Shown: positions 1 through 14,216 of the stretch, piece after piece
Layout of the letters: every line of letters starts with the position of its first letter
How positions within the stretch are numbered: the first letter of the stretch is position 1
DNA from: Actinidia chinensis
Lineage: Eukaryota > Streptophyta > Magnoliopsida > Ericales > Actinidiaceae
NCBI GenBank assembly: GCA_009663005.1
Contig: CM018913.1
Coordinates: 777,421-797,420 of the forward strand
Direction: 5' to 3'
DNA: 20,000 nt
Notes under the pieces: model-generated
Told to the model about the DNA's origin: nothing
The model's input: only the letters and a program-made list of their open reading frames with translations
Databases searched by the model: none
Made by a program: the position numbers and the translations under genes

Positions 1-2180
<2,180 letters not shown>

Positions 2181-2664
2181 GAGAGTAGTAGTTGACAAGG
2201 TTAGTAATTAGGTCCAAGGATGTAGAAATTTCTTCCTTGAACTTTTCATTTGAGTTGAAATTTTCAAATCATGAGGGACCTCATAATGCATTAACTATGA
2301 GTTTGAAATGAATGTGTACTCGGCATATAGAAATTTCTTCATGAGGGGCCTCATAATGCATTCATTATTAGTTTGAAATTTCTTTCTTCTTGTTATTTTT
2401 TATTCTATGTATATGAGAACTTGCAATTTATTTCTAAAACTGATCTTAGAAGTAATCAACTCATTGGACATATGGAAATGTGGAACGTTCTGTTAGTGAC
2501 AAGGGTTATAGGGTAATTTCCTTTATTGGCTTTCCTTAGTTCAATTGATTTATAGTAACTGAACTTGTTTCATCCAAATTGATTGTGTGATCACAAGTCT
2601 ATTTGCCTGCCTTGTTCTCTCTCTCTAAAATGTAAAGTAAGTACTTGACGTAGCAAAGTCTTAA

Positions 2665-2813
2665 TATCGTGTTTGGATTAACGGATTTATTGGAGGAAAA
2701 TGCAATAGAAAGAGCAAAGGTAATGAATGTAACGGTTCAAATTTAGTCATTTTGCTTTATTTTTCTTTTCTCTCCACAAATATCTCTTAAATCGTTAATT
2801 CAAAAAAATCTAT
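2665..2813. mobile_element. Tourist/PIF-Harbinger-like MITE (A1)
   Basis: About 149 bp flanked by TAA on both sides (2662-2664 and 2814-2816). Left end reads TATCGTGTTTGGATTAA; the right end carries a decayed inverted copy with TTAATTC. The interior shows the family pattern: GGAGGAAAA near the left and TCTCCACAAAT near the right. Counterpart in copy B: 11700-11846. Confidence 0.55.
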
Positions 2814-2848
2814 TAAGGCCCTTAGGAAATGGGCTTGAGTGTAATTAA

Positions 2849-2995
2849 GGTTGTGTTTGAAACTTTGAATTAAGAATTGTGTGGAGGAAAAGAAAATAAA
2901 AAAGTTAGTAGATTCCAACTGTTCAGATTTTAATGTTTACTCTTTAAATTTTTTTTATTCAAATCTCTCCTTTAATTCATCATCCAAACGCAGCC
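2849..2995. mobile_element. Tourist/PIF-Harbinger-like MITE (A2)
   Basis: 147 bp with flanking TAA (2846-2848, 2996-2998). Left end GGTTGTGTTTG; right end CCAAACGCAGCC, an inverted repeat of it. The interior is AT-rich with GTGTGGAGGAAAAG near the left. Non-coding. The 3-bp TAA duplication fits the PIF/Harbinger superfamily. Confidence 0.65.
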
Positions 2996-3217
2996 TAAGG
3001 AACAATGGAAAGATTTTTTTATTCAACTTTTATAATGAATTAAGCTTCCATGCACAGTAATTGCAGTTTTAAGTATTAATTTTTTCTTTTTTGGGTATAT
3101 ACAAGTTAAGTTCAAAATTTTAAATATTAAGGAAGTGGGTGAATTTTATTTTAGATTACCAATAAGTTTTTTTTGAGTAAGTTAATTCACTTGAACCAAA
3201 GTAAATCTAGACAAGCA

Positions 3218-3427
3218 TAGGCGGAGCTACATAGATCTCAGTGGGTTCAATTAGAATTTTTAAAAACTTATATGAATTTATATGTATATTTGATATTTTA
3301 ATTTAAATATAGACATTAATGCGTTTTAATATCTAATATAAGATGAAATCATGAGGTCAAATTCTATAAATTAAAATTTAATTTTTGCTTAATAACCTTA
3401 CTTGGTAAAAACACTCTGGCTCTGCTA
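3218..3427. mobile_element. MITE-like insertion specific to copy A
   Basis: Ends TAGGCGGAGCTA and TGGCTCTGCTA form a short imperfect inverted repeat around about 210 bp of AT-rich non-coding DNA. Copy B continues through this point without it (near 12380), so it inserted after the duplication. Class (perhaps hAT-like) is uncertain; no clear target duplication found, and the right boundary may extend further. Confidence 0.45.
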
Positions 3428-4054
3428 AAATAAGGACAGGTTCTGAACTTCTGATAGCAAAACCGAACAGAGAACAAAGTGAGATTTGGTAACCAAAATT
3501 CATTATAATTTTTTTTTGGGTCTCAAACACTAGTTTCATTACAACGAGGGTTCCTTCCTTTAAAGACAAGTTTCCTCTAATGGTAATTACAAAAATAATA
3601 ATTATTATTAGTTAATATAATACAAAACGTGTAGGGTAGTCAAATTAGGGGGCTCAGACAAAGTCCTACACTAGAAACCTTCTTCCTTGTGATTTATTAA
3701 TTATGTGAAGAAGAATAGATCAATTTAAATATAGTCACACACACAAACACACACATATATATTGGGGAAATTTCATTTCAGTGGTAAATAGGGATAATAA
3801 TATCAAATCAGAGGGGCTGACATTATTGAGGATTTATCTTTAGAGGAACTTTGGATTGTGTAAATTTTTGTTTTCTTTAAGAGAAACTCTATGGTTCCTG
3901 AATTTGAATCAACAAATGTTATTCGAATTAAAAATGGATAGTATAAATTTACTTTATTACGTAACCCTCACACTCTGAATTATTAATTTTAAATTCAAAA
4001 AAAATTTGTTTGTCCAAATGTGGGGACAATAACGTTACTGTTTTTTTAATAAGG

Positions 4055-4130
4055 AGTTGGTTTAGTGATTGAATTGTTAAGGCCTTTACTAAGCATGCTA
4101 GGCTCGAGTCTTGCAGCTACAAAGTGTAAC
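4055..4130 (+). mobile_element. Possible SINE-like (tRNA-derived) relic, copy A
   Basis: A B-box-like GGCTCGAGTCTT at 4101-4112 lies about 40 bp after an A-box-like TTTAGTGATTG. The same pair occurs at the equivalent place in copy B (12935-13005), so the relic predates the duplication. Not a functional tRNA. Weak evidence. Confidence 0.25.
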
Positions 4131-5039
4131 GTTCCGTATTGTAAAATATAGAACAAAAATTCCTTTTTTTCTTTCCTTTTTAGGTTACTTGAAACTAGAT
4201 TTGGCTTGCATTTAGTTTAAATGTATCCATATCCTTTGAAATATTTGATTGAGCAAGTTGATACCTGTATATGCTTGCATTTTGTGTTTGTGAAAAAAAG
4301 GGAAAATTAAAGAAAAAGGAAATTACTTTTAAATATTTTATCTTTAATAGGTAACAACATAAAAAAATATTTTTAATGAAACAACATAGTAGTTTTCTTC
4401 TAATTTTTCTAATTCAAATAGACTAAAAAAGAAGAGGAAAGAGTCAGCTTTTTTCACTTCATTTTTTGCTCTGCCCTTTCTAGCCGGTACTTAGGGAGAG
4501 ATTTACAGAGTAAAAAAAAAATAAAAAAAATAAAAAAAAATTAAATTTCAACCATTTTATACACTTTGTTTTCTTTTTTTTTTTAACTAAATTCTTAATT
4601 CAAACACAACCTTACTTTTTTATCCACGGATGTTTTTTATTTAAATACAGAATAATAACGATTGATTTCTTATTGGACATGGTCCTGAAATGCAACTTTT
4701 GAACCCCGGAAGGACAAATAGAGTTATGCATTTTGACAAATATAAGCAACTACTATTTTTCTTTCTGGTACCATTATTTGCTTCTTTGATTTTTCTGGAT
4801 TAGGGGTTAATGCATGAGACAGGGTCATGAAACAGTTAATAGAAGTCTATTCACTCCATTTCATCGAGTTCAACATGTAATTGCATTAATCCATATATTT
4901 ATGATCTGTAGAAAAAAGTGTATTTATCTCTAGAAATTAACACTAGATTAATTAACAAGAAAAAGACATGAACATATAATTGGCAAATTTATCCATTTTG
5001 GCTAAATTTTGCTAAGAAAGTCCATAAATTATTTTGTTT

Positions 5040-5820
5040 TCCTTAAAAAGAAAAACAAACAATTGGCAAATTGTGTGTTGGAGATGCTCGGGCGTGTCAA
5101 GATTGGGCTTGGTCTGAGTGGATGAACTGACTTCTAATTTGACGAATTGCTTGTGGCGAGAAAACCCACCCCCAATTCTTTTTTGTCTTGGTGCGTTAAC
5201 TTCACAATTTCTTAAATAATGTAGAAACAAGACGAAGCGCGAAACTTAAAAATAAAATTGATAAAGTTGATCATTGATTGCAAGCTAGGAAAGAAAAGTT
5301 ACAACTGCAAATTGGAATTGAAAATTACATAAAGAAAAGATAATTGACTGAAAATAAAAATTTACTGAAATTGATGGAGTGCTGGAGCTTGTGTGGTCGG
5401 TGACCTTTGCAAATCCTTTGGAAATTTTTATTTATAGAGCTTCCAAACATTTCTTCCATGTCCATGCCGGACGGTTACTCACATAAACACAGCACCCACG
5501 AACCCATTTTTGCATTCAAACAGTGCTCCCAGATCCATAGCCATTGATCTCTCGGGTCAAATCTAGAAAATCTTGATCTTGTCTTGAGGAAGCATGCCCA
5601 CCTGTGAGCCCGGAACGCTGGATCACCTCATGAGCTCAGAGATTAATTAGGAGTAATAAATGGCAGTTGTTGCCATTATATACTACCGCAAAAATGTCAG
5701 TGGAAACATCCTTTTCCTCATGGAAATGATTCCATGCTTCTCCTCCTCTTTATTAGATGCGTTCCAACCTCCCCATGCTCGCCACGTGTCCTCTTTACTG
5801 AGGTATAAACACAATGGTCC
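5040..5820 (-). mobile_element. Possible LTR-retrotransposon LTR remnant
   Basis: A less AT-rich stretch unlike its surroundings, with no credible open frame. Read on the minus strand it has TATAAATAAA (about 5428-5437), then a pyrimidine-rich leader with short AT-rich tracts and TTTCGCGCTTCGTCTTGTTTC near 5236, a layout reminiscent of the R-U5 part of plant Ty3/Gypsy LTRs. Homology between copies A and B stops close to its left end. Ends and target duplication were not found. Covers 5040-5820, which otherwise shows nothing. Confidence 0.3.
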
Positions 5821-6176
5821 CTAAATTATTCACCCAGTATCACTTTGGTCCCCTTTGTACTAATTATGCTATGTAGATTTTTGGTGGAAACATTAGAATT
5901 TCGAGATTCATCAATTTCATTGCAATTCGTTGTTCTTTGATTATCTGCCAGAATTTGAAGGAGCAACATTAGAATTAGTTTTTTTTTTTTTTGCATTCAT
6001 GTTCCTGCAGAAAAGATGTGCTTTTAGTGTAAATAAATTTTATTGTGTCATAGAAAAATCGATGGCTTATAGATACTTCAAGCTTGTGGCATCTCAAGAT
6101 TTATTCATATTCATTACCAAAATCATAGGTATTGGTCATTAGGAAGATGAAGTCTTGTTCGATCGACTTCTATATA

Positions 6177-6575
6177 AGGGGACTTGTTTGCTATTGATTT
6201 TCGTTTCCTGTTTTCTCCTTTTGTTTTCCAAATGTTTCTCGTTTCGGTTTCCAAAAAATGCAGTTTTTTGCAAATAAATATGAATTCTCTTTAGGGGTCT
6301 TGTTGGATATCGATTTTCATTTCCTGCTTTGTGTTTTCTGCAGTTTTTCTGAAAGAACCCCTTCTTCAGAAAACACCAAAAATACATTTTCAGACTTTCC
6401 AAAACATTTAGTTTTTGCAACAAAATGTGACTTCCATTTAGGGGACTTGTTTTCGATTGATTTTCATTTTCTGTTTTCTGAATTCATTTTGGTGTTTTTT
6501 GAAAAATGATTTTTTGTCAGAAAGTTTCGGAAAATTTTTGCAGACTTTCCAAAACAGATTTTGCAACAAAATATG
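6177..6575. repeat. Degenerate three-copy tandem repeat
   Basis: Units begin with AGGGGACTTGTTT or variants at 6177, 6293 and 6440, followed by GATTTTCRTTTCCTG, then a TTCCAAAA...TTTTTGCAA module (about 6250, 6397, 6547). Periods are about 116 and 147 bp. The sequence is T/F-codon-rich on the plus strand; open frames here follow the repeat and look non-coding. The flanks 5821-6176 and 6576-6744 show nothing recognisable. Confidence 0.6.
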
Positions 6576-6744
6576 AGCGATAGAAAAACAGAATCTGGTT
6601 TCAAACTTCCATTGTTTTCATTTCCATCTATTTTCGTTTGTCAGGCCTCTGAATCGATATTTTTCCTTCATCCTACCATTGTTCTGATAGTTCCTCATGT
6701 TTAATCAGGCTTTATTTGCGTTTGCATTGATCTCTATGTCGTCG

Positions 6745-6755
6745 GCATATAGTAA

Positions 6756-6795
<40 letters not shown>

Positions 6796-6990
6796 GACCT
6801 AAATATTGCAGTCTTGCAGGGATTAAGAATGTTAACGAATAAAGTATAAGCAGGTGAACTCCATTCAGCATATAGTAGTTGTTTAAAATAGCATCTGAAT
6901 TTTTTAATTGGGCTCTCAAACCTAAATATTGCAGTCTTGTAGGGATTAAGGATGTCAACGAATAAGGTATAAATAGGTGAAATCCATACC
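6745..6990. repeat. 123-bp tandem duplication
   Basis: Two adjacent copies, 6745-6867 and 6868-6990, about 90% identical by eye, both starting GCATATAGTARTTGTTTAAA. The second ends in a GGATGTCAACGAAT...CCATACCCGATATCCGAATTC stretch of a type common at plant DNA-transposon ends. A minus-strand open frame spans both copies (122 codons) but has no recognisable domain. Confidence 0.85.
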
Positions 6991-8019
6991 CGATATCCGA
7001 ATTCAAACTATATATATTCCCATACACATACTCAATACATATCCAAAGTTTATATTTAAAAGCTACCAATTTCCAAAACCAATGGGGATTAGGTAATTCC
7101 ACTAATTAATACCTAATATGCAATTCCGAAGAGAGATTGATTTCGACGAGACAAAGCCACAAAGCCCTTGATGGTATGATAGTGACAGGGAGAGGCCAAG
7201 AGCAACAAGGAGGGGGCGTACCCATGCCATATCTGAACAAATATTTCACGCATTTTACAAACGTACAATACCTGTGGCGAACTGACAAAAAATATTGGAT
7301 AAAACCTAGATGCAAATGGTTTCGGTTTGGGCCTTTATTAAGTTCAGGTTAAATTGTCATCTCCATCCGGGACAAATAAAAGAACTCTTCACAATGATAT
7401 AGTATTAATTTAGGTTAATTATGGAATTGGTAATTTGCTAATCATCTGTTCATCAGTGGTTCAAAATCATATATATTGCATTGAACTAAATGTTGATGTG
7501 CTATCCCCAAGATGAAGCCTTACTCTTTGAGCTGAATGTTGGTGCTTAAATGCATGGTACTTCGAAAATTGCATATTATGTGCTATCTTTTGGTTAGAAG
7601 AGTATATGTCAATGCCCACAAACATTGGTGCCTCAAAGGTGGAGTGAGAGGATATGCGCTCTCTCTCTCTCTCTCTGATAATAAATTTGAAGATTTTTAG
7701 GACTCAACTGCATGCTTGATCTAACACTTAATTCCTAATCTATGGTTGTCTCTTGATACTTTGGTCACTCCCACATTACATTGGTCTTGTCATTTTAAAA
7801 TTGAAATATTAAGTTCAAATTATAGTAAGTGTTTGGTTCATCCTTGTAAGTTAATTTATTTATATTATTTGCCTAAAAAAGTTGAGTAACAGTGTTTGGC
7901 AGCAATTTTAATTTATTAATTTGACCCCCCAAAGTGAGATTTTTTAAGCTTTGATTTATAGTTTTTTATGGATTATTTGAACCATTTAAAATATTTTTAA
8001 TAAAAAGAGCTCATACTTT
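6991..8019. other. Intergenic DNA, nothing recognised
   Basis: AT-rich, apart from a somewhat GC-richer patch around 7130-7340 with short overlapping open frames on both strands and no family signature. A (CT) run lies at about 7661-7677. No RNA gene, inverted repeat or conserved protein seen. Confidence 0.5.
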
Positions 8020-8178
8020 TAGGAAAATTACACTAATCTCCCCTGAGATTTACCTTTAATTCGGGTTTTCGTCTAAAGTTTGAAAAATTATACTAACTCG
8101 CCTTTCAGAGTTGGTGTTCTAGTTGTGGAGATAGAAATTATTTAAATACCCCTATGTGTTATGTCACACAAACTAAAA

Positions 8179-8229
<51 letters not shown>

Positions 8230-8748
8230 AATCTTGCATCCACCGCCACCACCGCTGCTCCCACTCCAACTCTCATTCTCATCACCTTCATCAACCTCTT
8301 ATAGAAATCACAACCCTCCCATCAAACTTAATTTGAAATGTTCTTTTGGATACTTTGAAGAAAATCAAACTAAAACTGAAGCTTTCTTAGCTTTCTTTTG
8401 GGTGATTTAGAGACAATTAAATACAATTTAAAATGGTTTTTTGTGTAATTTTAGAAAAACTAAACCCAAATTAAAAAAAATTAAATCCAATTTGATTTTT
8501 GTTTGTGAGAGAGAGAAATTTTGTCCACAAATTAAACACAATTTGTGGTGGTGGATGCATGATTATAGGGGAGAGAGGGTTGGTTGGAGTGAGAGGTTTA
8601 AAATTGGGTTCTGTTACTGACATCATCCAAATGGGGGAAAATTATGATTTAACTTTAAACCTCATGGGAGGTTAGTGTAATTTCTAGAAGGTGAGAGATG
8701 AATCTGTATTAAACTTAAATCTCTGGGAGGTCACTGTAAGTTTCCCTA
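8020..8748. mobile_element. Inverted-repeat (foldback/MITE-like) DNA element
   Basis: Ends TAGGAAAATTACACTAA (left) and, on the opposite strand, TAGGGAAACTTACAGTGA (right) start an imperfect terminal inverted repeat of about 40 bp. The arms match further inside: the left-arm stretch CTATAATCTTGCATCCACC (about 8226) reappears inverted as GGTGGATGCATGATTATAG (about 8551). Arms of about 210-240 bp enclose about 280 bp of non-coding spacer. No transposase frame and no clear target duplication. Confidence 0.6.
8183..8224. repeat. (CT)21 microsatellite
   Basis: Uninterrupted 42-bp CT run in the left arm of the inverted-repeat element; the matching place in the right arm has only a short GAGAGAGGG, so the run expanded after insertion. 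Confidence 0.97.
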
Positions 8749-8965
8749 CTATTTTCACTTAAATACCGAAAAGTTTTAAAGGAAGAACCTTTACAATTTA
8801 AATATTTATTTTACGAAAAGCTAATTGACAATTTACCTAATAAATTTACTGCAGCCTGTCACATATAATTGAACGAACCAATTTTGAATTATTCGGATCT
8901 TGATGAGGGTTAAATTGGAACTTGATTTGACTTATTTGAAACTTCAAGGACGAAAGTATGGTTTA

Positions 8966-8998
<33 letters not shown>

Positions 8999-9068
8999 TC
9001 AACTTATAGAATATCCGCAATACCAATAGTAATGAAAAAGAGAGAAACCAATCTCCTCGCTCCACCCT
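8749..9068. other. Intergenic DNA downstream of gene B, nothing recognised
   Basis: AT-rich, no open frame of note, no repeat match within the window. Ends at the candidate polyadenylation signals of gene B. Confidence 0.5.
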
Positions 9069-9124
9069 TTTATTCCATCAACAATTGAATGCAAATTCTT
9101 ACATAGCATCACAATTTTTTTATT
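9069..9124 (-). terminator. Candidate polyadenylation signals of gene B
   Basis: Two minus-strand AATAAA hexamers lie downstream of the gene B stop codon: 9124-9119 (about 32 nt after the TAA) and 9074-9069 (about 82 nt after). Either could direct 3' end formation; the second leaves a more usual UTR length. Based on the hexamers only. Confidence 0.45.
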
Positions 9125-9155
9125 AATCATGAAACACCTCCAATCACGAGACCAC

Positions 9156-11390
<2,235 letters not shown>

Positions 11391-11499
11391 CTATATTTTC
11401 AAATGTTATAATTTGAAAATAAGAGCTAGGTTTGCTTTAGGCAAGACCTAGGAGGAGTTGTGGTTGTGTGGGATGCGTTTAACTGAGAGTCCAGATACC

Positions 11500-11507
11500 T
11501 ATTTATA
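11500..11507 (-). promoter_or_regulatory. TATA box of peroxidase gene B
   Basis: Minus-strand TATAAATA, about 128 bp upstream of the gene B ATG. Surrounding bases (a CTCTATAAA context) match the gene A promoter. The predicted leader (about 100 nt, start near 11470) contains no upstream ATG. Confidence 0.65.
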
Positions 11508-11699
11508 GAGAGTTCGTTGTTTGCAGGTTTACCAATTAGCTCCATGGCTATAGAAATTTCTTCCTTATACTTTTCATTGGAGTTGAAATTTTCAAATCAT
11601 AAGGGACTCTCTCTCTCTCTCTCTCTACACGTGTGTAAAGTGTAAAATAAGTATTTAATATAAAAAGTATTTTTAGTAACTGAGCAGTCTGAGCATTAA

Positions 11700-11846
11700 T
11701 ACTGTGTTTGAATTAACGATATGGAAGAGGAGAAAATAAAGGGAGAAATTAATGATCAATCTAACGGCTCAAATACAATTTTTTTTTCTGTACTTTTTTT
11801 TTCCTCCACAAAAAAACCCTCCTAGATCCTTAATCCAAGTACAGCC
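11700..11846. mobile_element. Tourist/PIF-Harbinger-like MITE (B1)
   Basis: Counterpart of the element at 2665-2813. Left flank TAA (11697-11699), left end TACTGTGTTTGAATTAA, right end TTAATCCAAGTACAGCC; right flank TTG has drifted from TAA/TTA. Confidence 0.5.
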
Positions 11847-11864
11847 TTGGATAAATCATGGGTA

Positions 11865-11882
<18 letters not shown>

Positions 11883-11906
<24 letters not shown>

Positions 11907-12144
11907 ATGGAAGAAAAAGGAAAAAGAATAAAAAAAGTCAATAGATTTAGCAGTTTAGATTTATTTATTTTTTATTTCCTTCACAAATCCATCCCTAAAT
12001 TCTTAAACATATTCGTAGGCTGTACTTGGATTAAGCAAAAATTCATTGGATCTAACGATTCAACTGATTTTAATCTCTTTTTTTTCTTTACTTTTTTTCC
12101 CTCTACAAGTCCCACACTAAATCTGTGATATTGCAAACACAGCC
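11883..12144. mobile_element. Dimeric Tourist-like MITE (B2)
   Basis: Same site as the 147-bp element at 2849-2995, but here two units lie in tandem. The first starts GGTTTTGTTTGGATTAAG at 11883; the second starts GGCTGTACTTGGATTAAG at 12018 and ends GCAAACACAGCC at 12144, followed by TAA. The second unit is probably a later insertion of the same family at the first unit's end. Confidence 0.5.
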
Positions 12145-12489
12145 TAACGAGCCATGAAAATATTTCTTATTCAACTTTGTAACGAAGCTTCCATTCATGT
12201 ACAGTGATTGCAGTTTAAGTTTTATTTATTTTTTTGGTATATACAAGTTAAATTTTAAATTTTAATTAATGAAGTTGTGAGTTTTTTCAGAGTAGCACTA
12301 TGTGTTTTTTTTGTTGTGGGTGGGAGTGGGGGTAAATTAATCATTAAAACCAAAGCAGATCTAAATATGAGCATACCCCATAATCAAATAGATTACCAAC
12401 ATTCTCAACTATTTTGTAAGAATTATTTTTTCATAAAAACAAGTTTCCTCTCATGGTAAATATAAAAATGATTATTAATTAATATAACA

Positions 12490-12512
12490 GAAAGCCTGTT
12501 GGTCTAGGATGA

Positions 12513-12548
<36 letters not shown>

Positions 12549-12798
12549 GGTTGGGTCGAATGTGCCAACCATGCAGGTTGAGTTATACCTTTTCAGTAAT
12601 GATGCTATTTTATTAATTCCGAACCTTTTATTAAAAATAATGAAATTTATGGTATAATAGAAGACAAATGGACGAGAGAACTCGAAAGAGAACACGCACT
12701 CACCGAGCGATGCTACTCTTTTTATCTTATTGTAACCTATTCCTAGTTTCTTATTGCTAATATACTGTTTTTGTTTGCTATTCAAACATCAAAAACAA
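12490..12798. mobile_element. Insertion specific to copy B, unclassified
   Basis: Copy A reads straight across this site (near 3620), where AATATAA is followed by AAAACGTG. Copy B has about 300 bp of extra DNA containing an (AT) run at about 12515-12545 and no coding sequence. ATAATTGGTTGGG near 12543 resembles ATAATTGGTCGGG near 17018, hinting at a dispersed family. Confidence 0.4.
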
Positions 12799-12934
12799 AA
12801 AAACGTGTGGATAGTCAAATTAGGAGGGCTCAAAAAAGTCCTATACAAAGAACCTTCTTTTGTGCTTTAGTTACGAGAAGAAAACAATTCTCATAATAGT
12901 TGTGTGCATGGCTGCTTTGTTAAGATGAATGGAT

Positions 12935-13005
12935 TGATCCTAGTGGTGAAGTATTCGGGTCTTATAGCCTCTTACCAAAGCTGTTGCTTAGTTCGAGTCT
13001 TATTG
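12935..13005 (+). mobile_element. Possible SINE-like (tRNA-derived) relic, copy B
   Basis: Counterpart of the relic at 4055-4130: A-box-like CCTAGTGGTGAAG at about 12939 and B-box-like TAGTTCGAGTCTT at about 12989. No cloverleaf can be drawn. Confidence 0.25.
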
Positions 13006-13436
13006 CTGTAAGTGCAAGTAAGTGCAATTTTCTTTTTTCTTGTGAAATTAATGAGAAATGAAATTACACGTAAATATTTATTTTTTATGGAAAACAAAAT
13101 AAAAAAATGTTTTTTATTGAAAAAATCATGGTATTTTTATTCTCATTTTCCTAATTCTAAGGGGGGAAAAAAGTTTAATTTCTTTCACTTTATTAATTTT
13201 CCATTTTTACTGTATTTAGTCTTCTTTTACTTTTCTCCAAGGATCCATGATTCAAATCAATACAGCATATTAACAATTCATTTCTTATTGCTGGTCCTGA
13301 AATGCAAGTTTTCAACCCCATAAGGACAAAAAGTGCTCGCATTTTGACAATATGCAACTATTTTTTTTTGTTTTTTTTAATACATGAGACAGTGTCATAA
13401 AACAACTAATATGGCTCTGGTCACTCAATTTATCAA

Positions 13437-13654
13437 CATGTATTTGAATTAATCCCGAGGGTTTACCCTTGTGTTCTAAGTCTGGGAGGTCCAAATATGA
13501 TTTCTTTTAAGATTTCATGTTCAAAACTTTATAGGTACTATCAATTTCTGAGTTAGGTCAGTCTATATAGGTTTTGTCCCATCTTTAATTACTCCTTGCT
13601 AGTAGATGGTGGGATTACCCTTGGTTCGTCATTTGGTCATGTATTTGCATTAAT
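13437..13654. repeat. 17-bp direct repeat bracketing a copy-B insertion
   Basis: CATGTATTTGAATTAAT at 13437-13453 and CATGTATTTGCATTAAT at 13638-13654 (16 of 17 match) flank 184 bp absent from copy A, which has a single such site near 4874. Either a long target-site duplication or repair between short homologies. The insert is non-coding. Confidence 0.55.
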
Positions 13655-13699
13655 TCATTTTTCTATGGATCTCTAGAAATTAAAACTAAATCAATTAAC

Positions 13700-14180
13700 C
13701 AAAAAAAGACCCATATCAATGGATCGATCTTGCTGATCTATTTATGAATTTTATTTAGATTTAAAATTTTGAGAAAAAAGGGCGTACTCTGGTCCCTAAA
13801 ATCTCAATTTTCTTCATTTCAAAATGTAGTCACTGGTCATCAATGATTCTTAAAAGTATGTGCTGTTTATGGTTTGGGCCCTAATAGTTATAGTTTTATC
13901 ACTTTGACATCAAAGTATTCAAACATGTCCATCAAAATAATTGGTGAAAGTTGACATGCCTCATGAAGAGTCTCATAGTCCATTTTAATTAATAATCTTG
14001 ATGAGATTTGGCTATTGGACCGCGTAGAAGCAAATCACAAACTTTAGGTAAAACAATTACAACATTTAGGACCAAAGTGACAAACAACACTTATTTTAGG
14101 ACTTCTAAACATTTTGACACTTCCCGACAATGTATAGAATGCCATCACTCAAACTTGGAATTTTCTTACGTGGAGGAGGA
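13700..14180. other. Copy-B-specific non-coding insertion
   Basis: About 480 bp with no counterpart in copy A (which passes from the AAAAAGAC motif to TATCCATTTTGG within about 30 bp). It contains TGGTCCCTAAAATCT near the left and TTTAGGACCAAAGTGAC near the right, weakly inverted, a pattern seen in plant DNA-transposon ends. Short open frames only. Confidence 0.35.
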
Positions 14181-14216
14181 GTATCCATTTTGGCTAAGAT
14201 TTGCTAAGAAAGTCAA

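Noticed and set aside
6139..6509. Overlapping frames of 83-94 codons on both strands
   Set aside because: Composition follows the T-rich three-copy repeat; no domain, and both strands are open for the same reason.
6177..7000. Possible CRISPR-like array from the repeated units
   Set aside because: Unit lengths vary, repeats are degenerate and long, there are no regular unique spacers, and the genome is a plant's.
7106..7352. Paired opposite-strand frames of about 70 codons in a GC-richer patch
   Set aside because: No recognisable family, no splice or promoter support, and overlap on both strands suggests chance.
11847..12128. 93-codon plus-strand frame
   Set aside because: Lies almost wholly inside the dimeric MITE and is F/K-rich low-complexity sequence.
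12985..13005. Possible tRNA gene from TTCGAGTC
   Set aside because: No acceptor stem or anticodon arm can be paired around it; at best a SINE relic.
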